Assembly (NCBI GenBank): GCA_052034745.1
Contig: JBPOIF010000018.1
Span: forward strand, 1 to 8,750
Direction of reading: 5' to 3'
DNA length: 8,750 bases
Source of the DNA: UBA4124 sp052034745
GTDB taxonomy: Bacteria > Patescibacteriota > Minisyncoccia > Phycocordibacterales > UBA9973
Each line of letters begins with the position of its first letter. Position 1 is the first letter of the stretch. Positions 1 through 6,445 of the stretch are shown here, piece by piece. A model generated the notes under the pieces. The model made no database searches. It was not told where the DNA came from and was given only the letters and a program-made list of their open reading frames with translations. Position numbers and translations under genes: made by a program.

Positions 1-102
1 GAGCGGATCGCGAAGCTGGCTAAATCCAAACCAGAGAAATACAAACGCGAGTCCGATACGAAGCAATGCAAATCCAAATGTGATACGACGTGATTCATTC
101 AT
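1..102 (-). CDS. DoxX-like membrane protein, N-terminal fragment (runs off left edge)
   Basis: This is a partial gene: 34 codons are visible from an ATG at 102-100, with no stop before the window edge. The product begins MNESRRITFGFALLRIG, followed by a hydrophobic stretch (about residues 9-28) ending in FLWFGFSQL. A short basic N-terminus, an LLRIGLA-type helix and an [FW]xxFGxxxL turn are typical of the first transmembrane helix of DoxX/DoxD-family inner-membrane proteins, which are small four-helix proteins often linked to redox or thiol metabolism. It starts 13 bp after the stop of the cytochrome b5 gene on the same strand, so the two are probably co-transcribed and may both work at the membrane. 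No clear Shine-Dalgarno precedes the start. The family call rests on one helix and is moderately uncertain; the rest of the gene lies outside the window. Confidence 0.6.
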   Translation of the reverse strand, partial: MNESRRITFGFALLRIGLAFVFLWFGFSQLRDPL

Positions 103-115
103 AGATGACTACTCG

Positions 116-604
116 TTACTGAAGAAAACCTATCTTGTACCCACTGAGCGCTTGCTCCGCCTGACGCTCTCCACCATGCTGATCTGCAAAGTCTGCGGTT
201 GCGTCGACACCACACATCGACTTGATAGCACCAGAACCTCCCGGATGACGACTGATCCATGACGTGAGGTCATACACTCCTCCAGCAACAATAGTCCAAC
301 AACTACTGCTTGATGCGTGCGTGTGTACTTCAGTGCTCGTATAAGTGTCCTTTTTTGGAGTAGCGGGAGTGGTCGATGTTGAACCGCTAGTTGTAGGAGC
401 TTTTGGAGTAGTCACCGTAGGAGCTTTTGTTGTTGTCTTGAGCGCCACAGGAGCTGTCTCTCCTTGTGCTGTCGGTGACGCTACTGTCTCATTCTCTAGA
501 CGAGGAGACTCGTATTTGTCAGAAGGGATAGTCATGATATACGTTGCCCCGACGAGGAAAACCGCGATAGCAACAAGACCAATGATTGTTTTTGTTTTAT
601 TCAT
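116..604 (-). CDS. Membrane-anchored extracytoplasmic cytochrome b5 domain protein
   Basis: A 162-residue protein. Residues 1-6 are short and basic (MNKTKT) and about 7-25 form one hydrophobic helix, probably an uncleaved anchor. Residues about 27-87 are a Ser/Thr/Pro/Ala-rich low-complexity linker, and about 88-162 form a cytochrome b5-like heme-binding domain. The domain shows the HPGG motif (H120-P121-G122-G123) and a second His (H143 in ADQHGG), the expected two axial heme ligands, plus the VYDLTSWI core. C102 and C131 sit where many bacterial b5 domains carry a pair of Cys and could form a disulfide outside the membrane. The predicted role is heme-based electron transfer on the outer face. 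The ATG at 604 was preferred to an in-frame TTG at 646 because an extended -10 box lies only 8 nt upstream of it. The DoxX-like gene follows after 13 bp. Confidence 0.88.
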   Translation of the reverse strand: MNKTKTIIGLVAIAVFLVGATYIMTIPSDKYESPRLENETVASPTAQGETAPVALKTTTKAPTVTTPKAPTTSGSTSTTPATPKKDTYTSTEVHTHASSSSCWTIVAGGVYDLTSWISRHPGGSGAIKSMCGVDATADFADQHGGERQAEQALSGYKIGFLQ

Positions 605-611
605 GTCGAAA

Positions 612-623
612 CAGTATACCACC
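612..623 (-). promoter_or_regulatory. Extended -10 promoter of the cytochrome b5 gene, probably leaderless
   Basis: On the minus strand this reads GGTGGTATACTG, containing an extended -10 (TG-G-TATACT; the hexamer is at 618-613). Only 8 nt separate the hexamer from the ATG at 604, so transcription would start at or next to the A of the start codon. No -35 is evident at normal spacing and no Shine-Dalgarno is present. The identical 12-mer precedes the gene starting at 8084. Confidence 0.6.
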
Positions 624-666
624 ACTTCCAAGGCCTTTTTCTTCAAAAATCCAGTTCCGACAAATA

Positions 667-695
667 TTGACTTGAGTATTTTTTCGTGTTATTCT
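667..695 (+). promoter_or_regulatory. Sigma70-like promoter of the nucleotidyltransferase-domain gene
   Basis: TTGACT at 667-672 and TATTCT at 690-695 are separated by exactly 17 nt. A start site near 702 would give a leader of about 28 nt before the ATG at 730. The leader is A-rich and contains no GGAGG-like Shine-Dalgarno. Confidence 0.6.
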
Positions 696-729
696 CACAA
701 AAATAGTTTTTCAAAAAAACCGACTCATC

Positions 730-2457
730 ATGGAAAAAAACCGGTTTTCTCTCCTTCGTCCATTACTGGAAATGATTCTTGAAAAAGATCCCATTATCCC
801 CTTTGACGGAGAAGATACATTGGAAGAATTAAACCTTCGTTTACAAATTGCCAAAACACTGACCCGAATTGCCCCGCACAAAAAAGACATTCAAGCGTTA
901 CTCGCTCAAGGTGCTATCTCCGAAACAGAAGCCATTGATCTCTATACTGCACTTTCTATTTTCCTTTGTTTAGAAGAAAATCACAAACGACTGGTGCTTT
1001 ACCTCCCGTTTGAGATTATTCCTGAACAAAGTTGGACCCCCAAAAGTACGCGACTTCAAACAGCAGTACTGCGGTTTAAAGAAGTGTACTTGAACATGTG
1101 GAAGAAACTACTCACCGTTCGTGATGTAGCAGCAAATTTTTCTGATGGAGATTTTCCTGAAGAGGTGCCGATTGCATCAGCGCCTCGCGTTATAAAAGCA
1201 GCGCACCTTATCCCTTATCTACTACAAAAAGGTGTCCTTGAGCCAAAACATGTCGAACAACTAAGTGCCGAAGGGGATGATTTGTTGAGAGAAAGTATCA
1301 AAGAAGGCATTCTTCTTTATACAAAATCCTTTACAAAAAATCCCTTGCGGAATTTTCCAGAAAGACGAGTACTGACACTTGATCAAATTGTTTTCCAAAC
1401 AAAAAACATTCCCTCCCCTTCTCTCAATTATGAAAACGGGGGAAGAAAAAGTGCAGCACGTATCCATTGGGAAAAGCAAAAACAACATGAAGATTTGGTA
1501 TTTGATTATGCAACAGATTTGTTTGTTTCGCTCAAGCAAAACAAAACAACACAAGGAGAACTCCTGAAACTGATGCACTCAAAACAAACACCTTTTCTCG
1601 TTTGTATTGCTATGACCGCGCTGAAACTTTTCTGTGTGCATGCAAACCTAAGTCCTTACAAGAAAAAGGCACTCGCAAAAAGGCTAGTACAGAAAGTCAG
1701 AAAAACGTTTAACGTTTTTCAAGGGTCAGAAGTTACTGACTGCTTTGAGGTTACAGTACAACAACTTGCAAACACGGGGCTGCTCCCAGAGAAAATTTCA
1801 AAACAATGCCGCCTCTTCCCCGAGAAGTTATGGCATTCATTCTCTGAAACGACCCTCTATCAATCTCCTCAACACAGATCCTTAATTTTGTTTGTGGAAT
1901 CTTTGCAAACCAATACTGTACTTAAGAAGCGAGTATTCCCTACGGTTGTCCTCTTTGGTTCTCGAATCAAAGGCTATGCGGCACGGTATGCAGATGATGA
2001 TGTTGCGATTTTTGTGAAGCCTGAAGTGTCTTTTTCTGAACGTTCTCGACTACGCAAAGCAGTAGCAAGGTGTGCTCGTCAGTCTGGGCTTTCGATAGTG
2101 CCGTTAGAATTTTGGGTTGGAGAGAGTAATTATGGGTATTTCGTACGAGATTTTATACCGAGTGATTCTCACGTTGCAGAAAGTCATTTTATTCACGTCC
2201 TTTTCCATGGAGTTTTTCTTGGATCAGGATGTGTGAGTAAAAAACTTATAACCGGATTGATTCCCGCCTACTTCTACGACGTTCCGGAAAGGATAGTATG
2301 GCAAGAACAACTCGAAAGAGACATCATTCTGTATCGCTTACTCCACAAAGGCTTCTCTCGATTCTACCCGGTACTTCCTGGCCAAACATTCTGGGATAGC
2401 ACCTTTCGTTTCCTGGCAAGCAATTTATTTGTAAAGAGTTTTCTTCCGAAAAGGTAA
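730..2457 (+). CDS. Large protein with C-terminal Pol beta-type nucleotidyltransferase domain
   Basis: A 575-residue cytoplasmic protein without signal peptide or membrane helices. Residues 1 to about 395 are mostly helical, rich in Lys/Leu/Glu, and match no family I recognise. Around residues 404-465 is a Pol beta/MNT-type nucleotidyltransferase core: VVLFGSRIKG (G410-S411) is followed by D422-D423-D424, giving the GS-x(10)-DxD metal-binding signature, and E460 in VPLEF could be the third acidic residue. The C-terminal 110 residues (aromatic- and His-rich) may form a helical partner domain as in HEPN/MNT-like or nucleotide-transfer enzymes. The predicted role is nucleotidyl transfer to a protein, RNA or small molecule; the substrate is unknown. 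The gene stands alone, with its own promoter and terminator, and no antitoxin-like small gene is attached. The ATG is the first in frame after the promoter; no Shine-Dalgarno is seen. The domain call is good, the biological role is open. Confidence 0.75.
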   Translation: MEKNRFSLLRPLLEMILEKDPIIPFDGEDTLEELNLRLQIAKTLTRIAPHKKDIQALLAQGAISETEAIDLYTALSIFLCLEENHKRLVLYLPFEIIPEQSWTPKSTRLQTAVLRFKEVYLNMWKKLLTVRDVAANFSDGDFPEEVPIASAPRVIKAAHLIPYLLQKGVLEPKHVEQLSAEGDDLLRESIKEGILLYTKSFTKNPLRNFPERRVLTLDQIVFQTKNIPSPSLNYENGGRKSAARIHWEKQKQHEDLVFDYATDLFVSLKQNKTTQGELLKLMHSKQTPFLVCIAMTALKLFCVHANLSPYKKKALAKRLVQKVRKTFNVFQGSEVTDCFEVTVQQLANTGLLPEKISKQCRLFPEKLWHSFSETTLYQSPQHRSLILFVESLQTNTVLKKRVFPTVVLFGSRIKGYAARYADDDVAIFVKPEVSFSERSRLRKAVARCARQSGLSIVPLEFWVGESNYGYFVRDFIPSDSHVAESHFIHVLFHGVFLGSGCVSKKLITGLIPAYFYDVPERIVWQEQLERDIILYRLLHKGFSRFYPVLPGQTFWDSTFRFLASNLFVKSFLPKR

Positions 2458-2485
2458 AACGCAACTTAAAAAGTTGCGTTTTTTT
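2458..2485 (+). terminator. Rho-independent terminator of the nucleotidyltransferase-domain gene
   Basis: It begins directly after the stop codon. Arms AACGCAACTT (2458-2467) and AAGTTGCGTT (2471-2480) pair perfectly around an AAA loop and run into a T tract to 2485. Confidence 0.88.
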
Positions 2486-2497
2486 ATTTCAAATAAA

Positions 2498-2531
2498 AAA
2501 AAGAGTAAGAAGTTTTCTTCTTACTCTTTTT
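2498..2531 (-). terminator. Terminator of the 383-residue minus-strand gene (potentially bidirectional)
   Basis: A perfect 15-bp inverted repeat (2498-2512 and 2517-2531; core GAGTAAGAAG/CTTCTTACTC) encloses a 4-nt loop. A runs on the plus strand on its left give a long T tract on the minus strand, 19 nt after the stop of the minus-strand gene ending at 2550. The T-rich right arm means it may also act as a second stop for plus-strand transcripts. Confidence 0.82.
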
Positions 2532-2549
2532 GTCCCTTAAAACAAAAAA

Positions 2550-3701
2550 CTACAGCTGGCCCAGGCTCTTAGTACCAGAGAACTGGTCCCAGGGAATCGT
2601 TGTTGAAAGCTGCACCATCGAGCTCAGGTAGACTGCTTCGTCCTCCTGCGGAACCTTTTTCAGTTCCATGATTGCCAGCACATACCGTACCACTGCCTGC
2701 TCCATTCTTACCAGGTCACTGCCCACGTTGATACCGAGATCTTTGAGCATCTGCTCTTTCGTGGTCAGACCCATCTGAGCAGGGATTTTCTCATTTGCGA
2801 GGATCCCCATAATCCGGGTGGCATCGTAGCCGAGAGCTCTGGCGATCGGGATACCGGGACCCGCAAAAATGCGGTTGATATCATCTGCTACCGCTTCAGC
2901 GGCGGCATGGATCATGGCTGTATCCGGCGGCGTCATAATGTTCGGTGGCATTTGCGCGCCTGACTTTTCTGCTGCGAGGGCTATCATTACCATACCAGGG
3001 TTCGCTACTCCATCCATCCAGCTTTTCTGCCATCCAATCAGCTGGGCATTGAAAGCAATAAGAGCCGGCCAGAGCTTCGTTTTTGCTTTTTCCAGGAATT
3101 CTTTTTTCTTTCCCTCACTGACGAACTTGGTGGTCAGATTGAGCACCGCCAGTACATCACCGTAGCGCTTCTCGGTAAGCATGCGCTCGATGTGGTAGTA
3201 CTCTTCACCACAGGGCTCTTCCTGCTTTTGGGCAAAAGCTTCCATCTTTTCCCTGATTTTATCAGGGACGCCGAACAGGCCGATCCTGCTTGCAAACACC
3301 GCTTTTACAGTGGCAACCACTTCTGCGACGTCCACTTTCAGAACACCACCAACCTGAAGCGATGCGAGGAACGAAGCTTCATCAGGCAATGATGGCAGCA
3401 TAGAGAGCCGCCCCGGCGTTGATACAGATGTTTTCACTTCTTCTTTTACCTTTCCGCGCAGCTTGGCGACATTCATGTTAAACACCCCAGAAGGGATGTT
3501 CAGTTCTTTCAAAACATCTTTGATGTCTTTGTCAGGTACGGCTTCTTTATTTGCCAGTACCAACAGGGCTGCTTCAGATGGTTCTCCAATAAGAGAGATG
3601 AGGAGCGAGAGGACTTTTTCGGCCTCTACTCCTGTTGCTTTTGCAAATTCTCCCACCGTTTCTACCCATCCGGGCATCGCGAGGGCTTCTGCGTTGGTCA
3701 T
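2550..3701 (-). CDS. Helical protein of unknown family, last gene of the kinase/vWA/PurA-like block
   Basis: A 383-residue soluble protein with no signal peptide or membrane helix; I do not recognise the family. Residues 1-40 look like a small helical DNA/RNA-binding-type module (GEFAKATGVEAEKVLSLL resembles HTH or IF2-N-like folds, suggestive only). Residues about 110-200 are helical, with ASRIGLFGVPDKIREKMEAF and a conserved-looking CGEEYYHIERML stretch. Residues about 205-345 hold Gly/Pro-punctuated helices: W211, W224/W228, the PPNIMTPPD turn at 252-260, AAEAVADDINRIFAGPG and IARALGYDA. The ATG at 3701 is set by a strong GGAGG 5 nt upstream. The gene has its own near-consensus promoter and terminator but lies in line with the kinase-like, vWA and PurA-like genes, and its leader matches those of the kinase-like and vWA genes. 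By eye it is more GC-rich than the plus-strand genes nearby. Confidence 0.8.
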   Translation of the reverse strand: MTNAEALAMPGWVETVGEFAKATGVEAEKVLSLLISLIGEPSEAALLVLANKEAVPDKDIKDVLKELNIPSGVFNMNVAKLRGKVKEEVKTSVSTPGRLSMLPSLPDEASFLASLQVGGVLKVDVAEVVATVKAVFASRIGLFGVPDKIREKMEAFAQKQEEPCGEEYYHIERMLTEKRYGDVLAVLNLTTKFVSEGKKKEFLEKAKTKLWPALIAFNAQLIGWQKSWMDGVANPGMVMIALAAEKSGAQMPPNIMTPPDTAMIHAAAEAVADDINRIFAGPGIPIARALGYDATRIMGILANEKIPAQMGLTTKEQMLKDLGINVGSDLVRMEQAVVRYVLAIMELKKVPQEDEAVYLSSMVQLSTTIPWDQFSGTKSLGQL

Positions 3702-3706
3702 AATAA

Positions 3707-3724
3707 CCTCCTTTTTTTTGTTTA
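3707..3724 (-). promoter_or_regulatory. A-rich leader with strong Shine-Dalgarno (copy 1 of 3)
   Basis: On the minus strand this reads TAAACAAAAAAAAGGAGG, 5 nt before the ATG at 3701. Near-identical elements precede the vWA gene (6420-6438) and the kinase-like gene (7288-7302). It fixes the start codon and contrasts with the absence of a Shine-Dalgarno at the PurA-like gene and all plus-strand genes here. Confidence 0.8.
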
Positions 3725-3756
3725 GAAAATATAAAGAAACTCTTTTGTTTGTGCGT

Positions 3757-3785
3757 TTTATATACTAAATTTGATATATTGTCAA
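3757..3785 (-). promoter_or_regulatory. Near-consensus sigma70-type promoter of the 383-residue gene
   Basis: On the minus strand TTGACA (3785-3780) is followed after 17 nt by TATAAA (3762-3757). A start near 3750 gives a leader of about 50 nt. The element TTTAGTATA just upstream of or overlapping the -10 also occurs in the kinase-like gene promoter. The promoter lies just beyond the terminator of the PurA-like gene, so the last gene can be expressed independently. Confidence 0.75.
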
Positions 3786-3794
3786 GGCTACTCA

Positions 3795-3823
3795 TAAAAA
3801 AAGACAGGGAAGGTTCCCTGTCT
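3795..3823 (-). terminator. Rho-independent terminator of the PurA-like gene
   Basis: Arms AGACAGGGA (3802-3810) and TCCCTGTCT (3815-3823) pair perfectly with a 4-nt loop. The run of A at 3795-3801 gives seven T on the minus strand. It starts 4 nt after the stop codon at 3828. Confidence 0.88.
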
Positions 3824-3827
3824 GTTG

Positions 3828-5216
3828 TTATAAACAAAACTTTTCGTTTTCAGTTGGACCAAAGGAGATCATACGCAATCCGATACCGAACTTTTTCTGA
3901 AGAACTTCATCACAGAGTGTGATGAGTTCATCTTGAGTTTTGCCGGCAACAAGATGTGACGATACCTCTGGTGTACAAGAAAAAAGTTCTTTCGCAAGCG
4001 CCGATTGGTACTTCAACTGTTCATCATCCTGTCCGTGGCGCACTTTTACCGTACAAGCATCTTCAAAGAATGTTTGATCAGTGACATTGTAGGAATTGCA
4101 AATATCCCACCTCCCCACTTTTTGTATTTGGTCAAACCATGTTACTGCAAAACCATCAAAAAAATGAGCACCTCCACAAACATCAAGTGCGTACTGAAGC
4201 ATTACCATATCCAAAGGACCAACCCGAACCTTTCCTTGCCATCGATTTTCATCTTTGTTACTTCCTGGTAAGAGCTGTTCTTTGAGCATAGGGCTTTCTG
4301 TCACCATAGGCCCTGCGCCGTGTCGTATCTGATACGCACGAGTTACTGCAAGTTTATATACCTCTCCGTCATACTTATTCCTCTCGAGAAACTCGATTGT
4401 TTTTTGAGGAATAGTTCTGAGCCTTGTTGTATGCGGATGAAATCCGTAATAACGATCTGTCAGTATGCCGTGAGAACTTTCAACAACGACCACTCCTTCT
4501 TTTTTGAAGATTTCATTCTCCACATAATCGGAGCGTACTATCGTTGCTTTTGCTGCAAGCGCAGTAAATTCAGCAACGGTGCGTGCGACCATCTCAGGGT
4601 CTTTGAGTAATCTTGCAAACTCAAGGGCAATTTCCTTGTCTTCAGAAGGAAGTTCCAAAAGAGAATCAGTAATAGGCGCAAGTGCAACAATCATGTTTTC
4701 CTGTACCTTTTGTAGTTTCTTTTTTAGAATTTCTGCGTGTGAAAGATCTTTCCCATAGATTGCAAGATCGGGGTATTGTTCTGCATCGCAGACCGCCTCC
4801 CCGACACCAACACCAACAGTACCTTTTGGATTCTTTCCTCTATGCAACTCTTTCAATCGAGAAGCAAATGTATGGAAAGGTGTCACACACAGAACATTTT
4901 CGTCTATCGTGAGATAGTCAAAAGGATTCGGTATTTGCCACTTATAATGAAGGTTCTCGGCTTCCCGTATCAGTCGATATGGTTCTATCACCATAAGATC
5001 TGACAAGTGTGTCCGTACTCCTTCAAAAGTACCACATCCAAACTGAGCGAATATGAAGTTTTGTCCGTGCGCGGTTCGTACACCATGACCTGCTTGTGCC
5101 CCACCGACCTTGATAATCGTGTGCGCTCCTTCTTCTACACAGATCTTGTGTACAACTCCACCTTTTCCTCCATCACCTCCTCCAAGGTCAGTGACGGTAA
5201 ATAGTTTTTTTTCCAT
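3828..5216 (-). CDS. Diverged adenylosuccinate synthetase (PurA) homologue
   Basis: A 462-residue protein, slightly longer than usual PurA (about 430). PurA joins IMP and aspartate using GTP. Family landmarks are visible in order: P-loop LGGGDGGKGG (11-20) for GTQWGDEGKG, keeping the catalytic Asp (D15) and Lys (K18); GGAQAGHG (38-45) for GGHNAGHT, keeping the catalytic His (H44); GTVGVGVG (132-139) for GTTGRGIG, keeping T133; GAGPMVTE (300-307) for GAGPFPTE; and GKVRVGPLD (328-336) for GRPRRTGWLD. Departures: the guanine-recognition TKLD appears as TWFD (359-362), the Trp of QWGDEGKG is Gly, EGAQG is replaced by ESSHG, and the Arg-rich IMP/aspartate-binding segments are thinned. A PurA-type P-loop ligase fold is likely, but the substrates may differ. 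No Shine-Dalgarno is present; a hairpin ends a few bases before the ATG. The gene sits between the vWA gene and the 383-residue gene and has its own terminator. Base composition resembles the plus-strand genes more than its block neighbours. Confidence 0.8.
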   Translation of the reverse strand: MEKKLFTVTDLGGGDGGKGGVVHKICVEEGAHTIIKVGGAQAGHGVRTAHGQNFIFAQFGCGTFEGVRTHLSDLMVIEPYRLIREAENLHYKWQIPNPFDYLTIDENVLCVTPFHTFASRLKELHRGKNPKGTVGVGVGEAVCDAEQYPDLAIYGKDLSHAEILKKKLQKVQENMIVALAPITDSLLELPSEDKEIALEFARLLKDPEMVARTVAEFTALAAKATIVRSDYVENEIFKKEGVVVVESSHGILTDRYYGFHPHTTRLRTIPQKTIEFLERNKYDGEVYKLAVTRAYQIRHGAGPMVTESPMLKEQLLPGSNKDENRWQGKVRVGPLDMVMLQYALDVCGGAHFFDGFAVTWFDQIQKVGRWDICNSYNVTDQTFFEDACTVKVRHGQDDEQLKYQSALAKELFSCTPEVSSHLVAGKTQDELITLCDEVLQKKFGIGLRMISFGPTENEKFCL

Positions 5217-5221
5217 TTTTT

Positions 5222-5246
5222 AAAAAAGGCGGGTTATCCCCGCCTT
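5222..5246 (-). terminator. Hairpin terminator or attenuator between vWA and PurA-like genes
   Basis: On the minus strand AAGGCGGG (5246-5239) pairs with CCCGCCTT (5233-5226) around a 5-nt loop and runs into TTTTTT. It lies 24 nt after the vWA stop codon and its T tract ends 5 nt before the ATG of the PurA-like gene. It probably ends the kinase-vWA transcript, with some read-through feeding the next gene. Confidence 0.8.
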
Positions 5247-5270
5247 ATTATTTTAATGTGATGAATGCGG

Positions 5271-6410
5271 TTACCCTTTTTTCCGTTTCCAGATTTTGGT
5301 TTCCTTTTTACTTTCATCTTTCCCCTCATGGAGAGAAGCTTCTGTTGCTGGCCACAGATCACGCTTGTTGGCAAACAGAGAACCTGCTTCAGGCAACTTG
5401 GTGAAATTGGGCAACATACTTTGCACCCCAATCGGGATATTGGCGACTGCCTTTTTAATCTGCTGTGCCATATCCTTTTCGAGACCGCCTTCTTTTACCA
5501 GATATCCTTCCAGAGTCTGGAGATCCAGCACTCCTTCAGTCAGGCCAATAATTGAAGCCTGCACCTGCGGAAGCACTTCAGCGGAAGGGAGTTTAACTAC
5601 CCTTTCACGTCCATACAATGATGTCCAGAAATGGGAGACCGATTCACGGCCTCTTACCTGCAGGAAAAACCCATGGGCTCTTTGCAGCAGAGCTTTTACC
5701 GTTTCTTTTGTGGAAGGAACCTTGTCTTTGGTGATTCCTTTAAAACCGTTTTCTTCCACTTTTTCAAAGACCTCCTTGCCGAACACTTTTACCAGCACAT
5801 CAGGGTCAATCTCATCCCTTGCGGGAGCATCACTGACCGTGAAGTCGTAGGATTTCAATCCATACCGGTTGATATCGGCAGCGGTTAAATACGCACCGCC
5901 GAAGATACCGTACTGCGGATCTTCCGGTTCGTCTCCACCGGCCCTTTGAGGTACCATCAATGTCATCTGCTCTGCGATCTTTGCACCCATCTCGGCCATT
6001 GACCGGATAAGCACATAATCATCTCCCACATCATTGAACATGGAAGTGATCAGTTGAGCATCGTACCGTTTGAGCACCGGATTTTTGCCGGTCTTCAGCA
6101 GATCATAGAAGTGGAGCAACGATTCGAACGCCTGGTCCAAACTGTCCCCCATAGAACTGGTGGTATCAAACCGTGTCTCCACAAGCATTGCTACCCCCAT
6201 AGTCAAAACCGGATGTTTCCCTGTCTCATCGAAACGATTGAGTGATCTTCTGATCACTCCATAACTTTTCGGGTCAACAGTGGGGTGTAACCCTTTTCCT
6301 TCGCGGTGACGTTGTTCTCCTGCTGAAGTTGCAGAGCCACCTTTTCTTTTTGTTTCTTCACGGACGCGTGTATATGCGTCCGAAGAAAGGATGTCCATGT
6401 CTTTTGGCAT
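5271..6410 (-). CDS. von Willebrand factor A (vWA)-like domain protein
   Basis: A 379-residue soluble protein. Residues 1-55 are polar and probably disordered (Lys/Arg/Glu/Gly-rich). Residues about 66-215 resemble a vWA domain: a hydrophobic strand (VLTMGVAMLVETRF) leads into D82-T83-T84-S85-S86-M87, a DxTxS metal-ion-dependent adhesion site, followed by a long helix (DSLDQAFESLLHFYDLL). A later strand YDFTVSDAP (D194) is in the place of the third MIDAS acidic residue. Residues about 215-340 are helical, and the last 20 residues are strongly basic (KKETKIWKRKKG), suggesting nucleic-acid or acidic-partner contact. vWA domains usually assemble metal-dependent protein complexes. The ATG at 6410 follows GGAGG by 9 nt and lies 35 bp after the kinase-like gene stop, so the two are most likely one operon. 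The vWA call rests on the MIDAS pattern and fold order; the exact family is not recognised. Confidence 0.72.
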   Translation of the reverse strand: MPKDMDILSSDAYTRVREETKRKGGSATSAGEQRHREGKGLHPTVDPKSYGVIRRSLNRFDETGKHPVLTMGVAMLVETRFDTTSSMGDSLDQAFESLLHFYDLLKTGKNPVLKRYDAQLITSMFNDVGDDYVLIRSMAEMGAKIAEQMTLMVPQRAGGDEPEDPQYGIFGGAYLTAADINRYGLKSYDFTVSDAPARDEIDPDVLVKVFGKEVFEKVEENGFKGITKDKVPSTKETVKALLQRAHGFFLQVRGRESVSHFWTSLYGRERVVKLPSAEVLPQVQASIIGLTEGVLDLQTLEGYLVKEGGLEKDMAQQIKKAVANIPIGVQSMLPNFTKLPEAGSLFANKRDLWPATEASLHEGKDESKKETKIWKRKKG

Positions 6411-6419
6411 GTTTTGTTT

Positions 6420-6438
6420 CCTCCTTTTTTGTTTTTAA
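6420..6438 (-). promoter_or_regulatory. A-rich leader with strong Shine-Dalgarno (copy 2 of 3)
   Basis: On the minus strand this reads TTAAAAACAAAAAAGGAGG, 9 nt before the vWA ATG, inside the 35-bp gap after the kinase-like gene. Confidence 0.8.
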
Positions 6439-6445
6439 GAATGGT

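Noticed and set aside
1..93. Plus-strand open frame entering from the left edge and ending at TGA (91-93)
   Set aside because: The opposite strand encodes a hydrophobic DoxX-like N-terminus with an ATG placed 13 bp after the upstream gene; the plus-strand reading is a Lys-rich antisense product with no family resemblance.
393..429. 13-nt direct repeat (GTAGGAGCTTTTG at 393-405 and 417-429)
   Set aside because: It lies in the Thr/Pro/Lys low-complexity linker of the cytochrome b5 protein and reflects the repeated TKAPT-like residues, not a mobile or CRISPR repeat.
605..646. TTG start extending the cytochrome b5 protein by 14 residues
   Set aside because: The extension contains the extended -10 box and would put charged and mixed residues before the membrane anchor; the ATG at 604 gives a normal signal-anchor.
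1701..1719. Palindrome AAAAACGTT-T-AACGTTTTT inside the 575-residue gene
   Set aside because: It is AT-rich, inside a continuous reading frame, has a one-base centre, and has no partner site; most likely chance.
3828..5216. Assignment of the PurA-like gene as phage PurZ (2-aminoadenylosuccinate synthetase)
   Set aside because: The catalytic Asp of PurA is retained in GDGGKG, as far as I recall changed in PurZ, and no phage replication, dATPase or DpoZ-type genes are nearby.
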